This document shows positions 54,194-62,005 of a stretch of DNA of 64,000 bases, piece by piece (the stretch's first letter is position 1; every line of letters begins with the position of its first letter). The notes beneath the pieces were generated by a model that saw nothing but the letters and a program-made list of their open reading frames with translations, was not told the origin of the DNA and ran no database searches. The DNA lies in contig JAOANR010000011.1 of assembly GCA_030278955.1 (NCBI GenBank), positions 43,635,417-43,699,416 on the forward strand, given 5' to 3'. This DNA comes from Hygrophila difformis (Eukaryota > Streptophyta > Magnoliopsida > Lamiales > Acanthaceae). The translations under genes and the position numbers were made by a program.

Positions 54194-55240
54194 ATGAAGA
54201 GATCAAGAAGTCCAAGAAATCCAAGAAATGTGCGCGACAGGATTTCCGATCTGCCCGATGATGTTTTGCACCAAATCATGTCCTTTCTCCCCTTTGAAGA
54301 CACTGCCAAAACCTCAGTCCTGTCAAAAACCTGGAATTCCACCTGGAGATCGTTTCCAGTGTCGCTCGTATTCAATCAATATAGTTTTCGACAATCTCGG
54401 CACTGCCGCAACCTCAAGCAGCCGAATGCCGTGGAACAATTCTGCAAACACGTGAACAACAGCATATCTGGCTTATCAACTCGGCGAGCGTTAAACAAGT
54501 TCCAGGTTACCGTTAATTTTGGGAGGAGCAAGCGACGCCTCGACAAAAACCTCGACGCGTGGATACGCTACGCAGTGGAAAACAACGTTAAAGAACTGAT
54601 CGTGGCGTATCACGCAACAGGCCAACAGAGCAAGAAAGATGGATGGCGGTATGTGATGCCTGATGACGCACTTTTTGCCCTGTCATCATCGGTTGAAACC
54701 CTCGATTTATTCGGCTGTCAATTCAAAAAAAATTCATCTTTAGCCAATGGGGTTAATGGGGTCGTCGTCAGATTTCCCCGGCTGAGAAAGCTCTCGTTGA
54801 CACATGTCTGGATCGATCAAGAAACCCTAGAGAGTATCGTTATGAATTCTCCACTACTTGAAGAAATCAACATCAATAACTGCGAGGGTTTCCAGGTTGG
54901 AATAATTACTGCTTCTAATCTTCGGAGAGCTGATTTGTGTCTTGGTAGGGATGAGCTTCAGATTGTGGGAATCAAGGCCCCGAATTTGACATCCCTCACT
55001 TACAGCGGGGGTTTGGGCAGCCTTAACGGGAGTGAGGGCAGTCCCAAGTTGAAAGAGTTGAAGCTTCACGACATGGATACCTGCATAGGGTTTTTGGGGG
55101 TTATTAAGGATCGATTTCCGGGGCTGGAGAAGCTGGAGTTGGAAAGATGTTGGGTGCGGAAGGCGGAGTCGGAAAATTGTTGGGTGCGGAAGGCGGAGTT
55201 GATGCTTCACGACATCGACATGGTTGCATCCAACAGTTGA
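54194..55240 (+). CDS. F-box/LRR protein, copy 3 (348 aa)
   Basis: Intact intronless frame from ATG 54194 to TGA. The F-box at about 14-58 (RISDLPDDVLHQIMSFLPFE, then AKTSVLSKTWNSTWRSFP) predicts SKP1 binding as an SCF adaptor. The LRR-like remainder is as in copy 2 (FPRLRKLSLTHVWIDQ, LESIVMNSPLLEEININNC, LKELKLHDMD, FPGLEKLELERC). It has a short internal duplication near the C-terminus: CWVRKAESEN followed by CWVRKAELML. It keeps the GL dipeptide (SISGLSTRR) that copy 2 lacks. The substrate is unknown. Its nearest neighbours are its own tandem duplicates, typical for this fast-evolving plant family. Confidence 0.9.
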   Translation: MKRSRSPRNPRNVRDRISDLPDDVLHQIMSFLPFEDTAKTSVLSKTWNSTWRSFPVSLVFNQYSFRQSRHCRNLKQPNAVEQFCKHVNNSISGLSTRRALNKFQVTVNFGRSKRRLDKNLDAWIRYAVENNVKELIVAYHATGQQSKKDGWRYVMPDDALFALSSSVETLDLFGCQFKKNSSLANGVNGVVVRFPRLRKLSLTHVWIDQETLESIVMNSPLLEEININNCEGFQVGIITASNLRRADLCLGRDELQIVGIKAPNLTSLTYSGGLGSLNGSEGSPKLKELKLHDMDTCIGFLGVIKDRFPGLEKLELERCWVRKAESENCWVRKAELMLHDIDMVASNS

Positions 55241-56279
55241 ATTATTTGAGCCCTGATCAGAAGATAAATAGATTATATTGTAGGAGATAACTACTAATAA
55301 TCTCCTATTGTTAATAATAATTGTCTGATTTGGAAAGCTTGTGAGTTAATACTGTGTAATTATCAACAATTACCTCTGAATGATAAGCTAGGTTTCTTTT
55401 TCAAGTGGTAATGTTTGTGCATGGTCGTCCTTTAATTCAAATTTATGCATTGGCTTCCCTGATTTTAATTACTATATGATGGAATTGGTATTTACTTTCT
55501 TGAAGAATGCTAATACTGGAGTTTATCTCCTTTAATTGTTATATCAATAGCGATATGACCCCCACAGGTGTTATTAAGAGGAATATCAATGTAAAAGCTG
55601 CAAGCCAGCCTTCTAAAATAATGATAAATGGATCAAAAGTTTCCTCAATTTTATTAATGAATGTATATGTGCATATATGTGATGAATAGAATAGGAGAAT
55701 TCATTTTTTCCAATTTTCCTCGAGTTGAGAACTGTGCAGAGTAATTTTTCGACAAAGGTGCCAGTTTATATAGGGAACACAAAACTAAAATTCAAGGTCA
55801 CAATGTTAGATGGTGGAGATGGTGAAGGAGATATATCCCCAGTTACTAGGCTTTCAACATTTACAGGAGGAGGTTGACTGGGAATTTGCCCCATAGGATA
55901 GGATAGCCAGGCACACTTGCTGCTGCATATTTGGTAGTGATTTCTTCTTCATTGGAGGAATGTTCTGTGGTTCACTCAACTTTATTCAATATGAAGAAAT
56001 AACCTTCACCAGAAACACACACATACTGAAATGTTAGTGAAACAGATGACAAATGCCAAGAAAAGGAACAATTTCTTTCCTTCCAACATTGCACAAACCT
56101 GCCCTTGTTGAACAACAGATCCGTTGTAGCAAATTCCTTCATAAGAAGATCTTTGAAATTTGTTTGTAGCTGAACACCTTCAAATTTCAATCCTTGAAAC
56201 AGTTGTCAGGCTCCGAATATTTCTTTGTTGTATCCAGAAGTGAGTGTTGTCGTACCAGGACATGCGTGATGTGTTTTTT
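55241..56279. repeat. 3' flank of F-box copy 3, duplicated with copy 2
   Basis: Matches 42,971-43,630 with indels (ccccataggataggatagcc, gttctgtggttcactcaact, tgttagtgaaacagatgaca). An open minus-strand frame at 55,972-56,190 is not preserved in copy 2 and has no recognised content, so it is not called a gene. Confidence 0.7.
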
Positions 56280-56422
56280 CAGCATTTGCATCAACAAGAG
56301 GATCTGTCTATCACATGAAAAGGCCCAACTCATAGATAATGACCAAAAATAGGACCAACATTTTGTAAATTATGATCCTTTAACTGAATACAGGGAGTAG
56401 AAAAGCAATCTTCAAAACTACT
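56280..56422. repeat. About 140-bp direct repeat, left copy (partner 61,444-61,582)
   Basis: cagcatttgcatcaacaaga through aaaagcaatcttcaaaac recurs 5.16 kb downstream with about ten differences. Copy 2 has one version only (about 43,630-43,720), lacking the first 50 bp. Confidence 0.88.
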
Positions 56423-57268
56423 GCACAACCATATTACAGAATTTCCTATTACCCAATGACAAAAATATGATGGCTACCAGAAACAATGGGAAACAAATCC
56501 AATATCCAATAAACATTGCTTGTATGCGGCCAGAAAAGGGAAGGGAATATAGTGCTGTCAATGCAATCAATCTTCCATAAAACAATGAATCTTGATAGCT
56601 AAAAAAAATAACACCATGCGGTCAAGGAACTAAAAATACTATAGCGTCCAATTTTTATGATGGTGGTGGTGGTTATTATTATTATTATTAGGGAAATTAG
56701 ACTTAGGGCCCCCTCACCAAACATTTTATTATGTGTGTTTTAGGCACAACTATAAAGCAACAAAGCCAATCTCATATTCCTGTTGGGCTTTTGAAATCAA
56801 GAACCCGAGCTTAACAAATCTAACTTAAACTAAAAACATGCATAAAGAAAGTGAATACAGACGGTTTGAAAATGAACCTGGCAAGATTGAAGAATATTTC
56901 ACTGCTAAGAACAACATACGCCATCCGATTTTAGGCTCGTCTAGAGATTTCCCTATTATGTGTCCTCACCAACCTTGTCGATCAACTACCATTGCTTGGG
57001 CAGCTTTAGATTTTGCTAATTGGCGTCAACTTTGTTTTCTTTTTTTTCTTTCCTAAATGAAACCCAATATTTCTTTTGTTTTTCTTACTGTTGTTACCAT
57101 GGACCTAGCCGTTATCAACACCAACCTCTTTGTCATCTCATATGATATCAATCAATATACTGCTAAAAAGCATAAATAAAATTTGAAAGGGAAACAGATA
57201 ATTAGAGAACATTAGAATTAAAGAAATGCAAATTGTATAATCACATCAATGATTGGCTCTAACTTATT
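56423..57268. other. Start of the gene-fragment interval, nothing recognised
   Basis: Mixed AT-rich sequence with a short TTA/ATT run at about 56,672-56,692. A plus-strand frame at 56,838-57,056 shows no family signature. It could be intron of the captured fragments that follow. Confidence 0.35.
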
Positions 57269-57375
57269 TCAGGAGTAGGAAGCTGGGATGAGAGCATCCA
57301 ATAGAGTAAGGTCACCTACTTTGGAGCCCCCGTACTTTCCAACTGCATCAATGCTAGCTTCAAGAGCACCAGCCC
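57269..57375 (-). pseudogene. Exon fragment of dihydroxyacetone kinase (DhaL domain)
   Basis: The minus strand encodes GAGALEASIDAVGKYGG, then DLTLLDALIPA, very like the DhaL part of plant dihydroxyacetone/3,4-dihydroxy-2-butanone kinase around the YGGA.AGDRTMLDAL motif. The frame begins after an AG and ends in TGA at 57269-57271. The GDRTM loop is changed to GDLTL. No other kinase exon was found nearby, so this is a captured or orphaned exon. Confidence 0.7.
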
Positions 57376-58103
57376 CTCATATTCAGTTTCTGGTTTTAAG
57401 ATAGTGTAGGAAGTTTGTGTTTCGAATTAAAGTATAATGAATCGATATGTAATAGTAAGCTCACAACGCAATGCTATGATGCTAGAGTGGGTATTTGCAT
57501 TCAGTAACATACATATGCTGCTTTCAAGATTACGACCCTAAGAATGTGTTGGTCGAGCCAAGCCACAGGCCAACAAATCAATCAAATAAACAAATAAATG
57601 GAGTATGATTTAAAGTAATTACTCGAATTGGGCTTTAAAAGGCCTACCATAAAATGAATCATTTTCTTGTAGAATTGTAGTCTGTATTGAGCTCTACATC
57701 ATTGTTCCCTGAAGAAACATAGGTGGTAATCTAAATAAGCAAATTCTCATTGTGGGTACAATTTAAACTTTAAAAACTTGTTCAGTTTATGTTTAGGGTC
57801 TGGAAAGCATAACCTTTGATCATTATATATGATTATCTAAGAAAAACAAAGGGTAATAGCCTTTGATGTGATCTAGGCTTGCTCCGATTTATGAGGTCTC
57901 CCCAATTTTTCTTTGAGCTGGTAAGGGTTAAAAGGAAATGCATGAGACACAAGGTATGTGAATTGTGATGCACAACTCATTGCTTGAAAGTATCTTCTAT
58001 GGGTTTTTCAATACTATTACCTTTCTATAGACAGAAAAACAGAAAGCAAAACTAATAAGATACATGGATGAATGCCAAATATGAAAATTAATACAGAAAA
58101 GAC
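57376..58103. other. Spacer inside the gene-fragment interval
   Basis: No protein-like frame, RNA gene or transposon terminus was recognised. Confidence 0.35.
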
Positions 58104-58225
58104 TCACTTAAGGATCAGCAAGAAGCCGCAATGGAGCACTACCGTGCTAAGGATGACACCTACAACTTCATTATAAATCTCCACTGCAGAAAATTTAAAA
58201 CAAATGCCATCTCCTTGTGCTGTAA
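58104..58225 (-). pseudogene. Kinesin motor-domain exon fragment, frameshifted
   Basis: The minus strand shows, across changing frames, AFVLNF, FSAVEIYNEVV and APLRLLADP. These correspond in order to the kinesin-7-like motor segment around FSAMEIYNE and PLRLLDDP. Two single-base shifts are needed to follow it, and it ends near a donor-like aagtgagt. No other motor-domain part is present. Confidence 0.65.
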
Positions 58226-58584
58226 TGGAGGCAGAAAAAAAATATTAGACCAAAAACCAACCACCATATACTACTACATCATTAGGATGTCAAGAAGCAA
58301 CATTATTTCATGATTCTTGCCCATAAACATAACATACCATTTTTTATATACAGGTACATATCTGCAACACTATACTATGTAATACCATTCATATATACAT
58401 CTTTCCAGTTTCCACTGCTTGTTTGACTGTAGAAATAATATGCTACCCACTGCCTGCGATTGTTCAATAGCCAATTTTAGTTAAAATACACACTATCATG
58501 TCCATTCTAGTATTTCTATAGTGATAAAACATAAGCAACTCAATATAATCAAATTATGCTCAACTGAAAAGGGAATAGAAGGCA

Positions 58585-59021
58585 GTTATTCTGGAGGGAT
58601 ACTCCGTGATTCTAATGGGCAGTGGCTTGGAGGTATTCGGGTTAAGGAGCACCTCTCCGACGTTCTTCATGCTGAATTGAAAGCTATCCTTATTACCATG
58701 CAGTTAGCCTGGTCGTCGGGCATCCGTCGTCTTGAGCTGGAATCTGACAATTTTGAAGCTGTTCATCTCATCAATTCATCTGCTATTGCTTCGGGCCCTT
58801 CACTCTTCTGGATTTCGCGTATCCGTGATATGATTTCTTGGGATTGGTCTATCCGTTTGTTTCATATTCCTCGTGCATGCAATATGGCTGCCGATTGTTT
58901 CATCAAGGGCCGGCCTTGGCTTGGAAATGTGCAACAGTTTCCCCGTCCACCCGATTTTGTTATTGATGCTCTGTTTGTTGACCGTTTAGGTCTGTATCAA
59001 ACTATTCAAGTTTTGCAATAA
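58585..59021 (+). pseudogene. RNase H-like (RVT_3) domain of the truncated LINE
   Basis: The frame runs through GGILRDSNGQWLGG, HAELKAILITMQLAW, LELESDNFEAVHLI and RACNMAADCFIKG to TAA at 59019-59021. The acidic positions E (AEL), D (ESD) and D (AAD) of the RNase H fold are present, but the first catalytic D lies upstream of the truncation. It has no start of its own; the apparent ATG at 58521 belongs to flanking host sequence. It is dead as an enzyme. Confidence 0.88.
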
Positions 59022-59055
59022 ATGGCCTCGGCCCCCCCTTTTTCCGAAAAAAAAA
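58585..59055 (+). mobile_element. 5'-truncated LINE with RNase H domain
   Basis: A 471-bp insert with an A-rich 3' tail and a perfect 19-bp target duplication, gaaaagggaatagaaggca (58566-58584, 59056-59074). It encodes the C-terminal RNase H-like domain of plant L1-type elements (next entry). Only the extreme 3' end of the element was copied, as is usual for LINEs. Confidence 0.92.
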
Positions 59056-59074
59056 GAAAAGGGAATAGAAGGCA

Positions 59075-59683
59075 CTGCAAAATGTTTAACGTCTAATCTT
59101 TCAAATATTTTGAGGGGGCATATTGAGCCCCGAAGATTATCATTTCTAATCAAATAATTTTAGAGAATAAAAACCTTTACGATCCAAAAAAAATCAAAAT
59201 CTATTACGTTCGAAAAAAATCAACTCACAGATATAAAAAAAAAAAAAATGTCAAAATCAAAAGAAGCAAATGAAAAGCATAATAGTCTCATGCCCAATTA
59301 TAACATCGTCCTGGATTCTGAGGTGAGCATAATGTATAGTTGTGATTGCATCTGACAGTTGCTAGCTACTAAAGAGAAAAACAAAATAAAGCCTTCATAA
59401 CCACAAAAACAAAACATGAAAGGCCAATGATATGAAGTGAAGCCAAAGTTATAGAACGAACTTTAAATTTCAATTCCATGGAAAAGAGAAGCCAATATAA
59501 GCACGTAAGATGAAACAAATGCATGAGGAAAGCTACCATTGAAATAAAAGAGACCATATTTGAGGGAAAGTTTACCACTGTGTGCAATCACTACTTTGCT
59601 TCGCAAACCACCAATATGGCAGTCTGAATTAACATAGTAAACAAAATTCACTAAACTATTCTAATTTAAATTCTGGTATATTT
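59075..59683. other. Spacer inside the gene-fragment interval
   Basis: AT-rich. The overlapping minus-strand frames at 59,369-59,651 show no recognised motif. This could be intron sequence of the leucyl-tRNA synthetase fragment. Confidence 0.35.
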
Positions 59684-59745
59684 CCAACATATACATAACA
59701 CATCAACAGGACTCCTGTAATTTCGGCATCTAGAGAATTACATAC

Positions 59746-59829
59746 CTAGTGCCTGAATCTAGCATAATAGAGCAAATGAAGAACTGCATGCGCAGCACCA
59801 CCAACATACACATCAACAGGGCTCCTATA
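59746..59829 (-). pseudogene. Leucyl-tRNA synthetase exon fragment (catalytic domain)
   Basis: The minus strand encodes SPVDVYVGGAAHAVLHLLYY, then ARFRH and TAG. It corresponds to the bacterial-type (organellar) LeuRS segment PVD.Y.GGAEHA.LHLLYARFWH. The conserved GGAEHA reads GGAAHA, one Tyr is duplicated, Trp is Arg, and the frame stops at the likely donor. A partial repeat of its start lies at 59,684-59,716. The gene cannot be functional here. Confidence 0.75.
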
Positions 59830-60085
59830 CATGTACATCCATAAAAAGGAAAGTCCTTTCAAGACATATGTAGAAAATCTATATAAGAATATACTTCAAG
59901 CAAAGAAAGATAAGAACAAGCCGCTAGATACAGCTTATAAATTGCTAATGAATTCTCTTTACGGCCGATTTGGTATGAATCCAGTCAGCGTAATGACAGA
60001 AATAGTAGATTTGGAAAACTATGAAAAGTATATAAACAAGGATAATTTTATCTCTGCTGATAAACTCCAAAATAAGCTATGAGAA
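59826..60085 (+). pseudogene. Fragment of a linear mitochondrial-plasmid DNA polymerase (family B)
   Basis: An open stretch of about 80 codons carries NLYKNILQAKKDKNKPLD, then AYKLLMNSLYGRFGMNP, ending TGA near 60,080. K..MNSLYGRFG is motif B of family-B DNA polymerases, and this wording is typical of the protein-primed polymerases on linear plasmids of plant and fungal mitochondria. It lies on the opposite strand between the two LeuRS exon fragments. The codons are A/T-rich and the frame is unbroken, so arrival in the nucleus may be fairly recent. The ATG at 59831 lies at the junction and is not a true start. Confidence 0.72.
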
Positions 60086-60163
60086 AAGTTTACCATTGAC
60101 AGAGTGTAAGGTAACACTAATTTGAAGCATGCCATAAGATGTGCCAAAGTGGATGCCAAAAAT

Positions 60164-60236
60164 TTACATTTCCTTTTGCTTGTCGACCAAAGCCTTGGAA
60201 TTTCTGGGATCCATAAACCTCATATAGTACCTGACT
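60164..60236 (-). pseudogene. Leucyl-tRNA synthetase exon fragment (upstream exon)
   Basis: The minus strand encodes YYMRFMDPRNSKALVDKQKE and M before TAA. It matches the LeuRS stretch (WYYLRF.DP.N...) that directly precedes PVDVYVGGAEHA. Together with 59746-59829 it gives two adjacent exons in the right order, with foreign plasmid-type DNA between them. Confidence 0.72.
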
Positions 60237-61174
60237 ACCTGGACATCAATATCCAAAAGCTAAAGTTGTAAACTCACCACGGGCATAAAGATAAGTAGAA
60301 TGATAATCTCAAGCCCATTTTATCCATAATTCTAACAATGAATTAACTCAAGTCCATTTTCAAACTCACCTGAGGTCCCAAATTGTCAGAAAAATACATA
60401 GAGTTATATTTTTCGCACAATGAAAGGAATTAGTAGATTTATCAATCATATAAATCATTCATAGCAGAGTCCAGCTGATAACCACAGTTCATGGTTTAAG
60501 GTCAAGGAGTCAAAACTCAAAATAATAAGTTACTCTCAAAGACCAGGGGCCAAATTCGAAAATCTAAATTTAACTATTGATTCAATCAAACATCTTTGAT
60601 TAACCTTATGGGAACGCTCAAACCAGAAATTGACATTTCCTAATGGCAATGAAGCATATCATTTATTAAATGTTTCCAGCCCATTGACACTGAAACAAAT
60701 GTGCAATTGTAATGAGTAGACCTATTTGAACGTGTTCAACTTGGCTACATGAATTTGAATGTTTATTTATATCAAATTCAAAACAACTTGCATTTGTAAT
60801 GTCATATTTTTTGGGTAAAATCGAGAGTAGAGAAACATATAATGCAGTATCAGTTGGTGGTTATTAACCAAAACTCTTTGTACTCTCTACTCTTTCTGTT
60901 CACACCTACCCCCCCGAATTCTATACAAAAAATAAAATATGGAGTATAGATAAAATAACCAAGTGTTCTGTGAATTAATCCAAAGGGATCAAATTTAGCA
61001 GTTTAAACCTGATCAAGACTCTCAACATAAGCTACACTTTTCAGTATCTTTGTTTGTCAACTCCAAGCAAAAACAGGTTCTCCCGAGATCATTTCCAAAA
61101 TCTGAAGCCTATGAATATGTATGCATTCACACATTGGAATCCGTTCAGAATGCCCGCTGTCATATGAATAAATA
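60237..61174. other. Right part of the gene-fragment interval, nothing recognised
   Basis: AT-rich, with no convincing frame. Short minus-strand runs near 61,090-61,160 look mildly protein-like but could not be assigned. Confidence 0.35.
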
Positions 61175-61260
61175 GGAAGTGTGAAAATTAACTAATCACC
61201 TGCCAATGTTTTGCAACGGAAGTGTGAAAATTAACTAATCACCTGCCAATGTTTTGCAAC
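61175..61260. repeat. Exact 43-bp tandem duplication
   Basis: ggaagtgtgaaaattaacta through aatgttttgcaac occurs twice back to back (61175-61217, 61218-61260) with no mismatch seen, so it is recent. Confidence 0.92.
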
Positions 61261-61443
61261 GCACCAGACAATGCAACTCTTTTCACCCATGTTCAACTCT
61301 GAACTCTTGTATCTGAAAACATAAAAAATCTTTGTACTGTAAAGTTTTAAAACTAATTTTTATATTGGAATAAATCACTGTATGATGCAAATAGAACTCA
61401 ATAGTTTAACTTAATGCTTGCAAGAACATCTCATGATTTTTTT

Positions 61444-61582
61444 CAGCATTTGCATCAACAAGAGGATCTGTCTCTCACATGAAAAGGCCTAAGTCATAGA
61501 TAATGACCAAAAATAGGACCAACATTTTGTAAATTATGATCCTTTTAACTGCGTACATAGAGTAGAAAAGCAATCTTCAAAA
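61444..61582. repeat. About 140-bp direct repeat, right copy (partner 56,280-56,422)
   Basis: See the left copy. Beyond it the sequence again matches the copy-2 spacer (ataccataatttaaa, ggggatgcaaaaagtatgct) up to the PPR gene. Confidence 0.88.
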
Positions 61583-62005
61583 CATGAGATGCCAAATATA
61601 CCATAATTTAAATATTGTGTCATTGTTTATTGATGCTCTCAGTAGTGGCGTGAAATGGGGATGCAAAAAGTATGCTACAGCAAAATGTACTTACCTCAAG
61701 CTTGATATAGTCACCCATTGTCTGGTCTGCTGCCCTTCTTGCAGTTTCAGAGTTCAGACCAAAACCTTATTATTGGACGTTCCCCAGAAAAAAATGTACG
61801 ATTAAATTTAAACCTCTCTTTCTTGATCCTTGTATAAATTAGCTTTCTTCCACCTCAACTTGTAACTGAAAAATCCAACTGTTGAAAGTTTCTATCTTTT
61901 GCACTGGGTGAATGTTCCAATTCAGAAACCAGAATTATCAAGATTATGTAGGAAAGTGGCCCCAAAAAATAGCAAGCATGGAAATCTATGGCGCTCAACC
62001 TTTGA

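Noticed and set aside
55972..56190. 72-codon minus-strand frame downstream of F-box copy 3
   Set aside because: The matching copy-2 sequence breaks the frame, and no motif is recognised.
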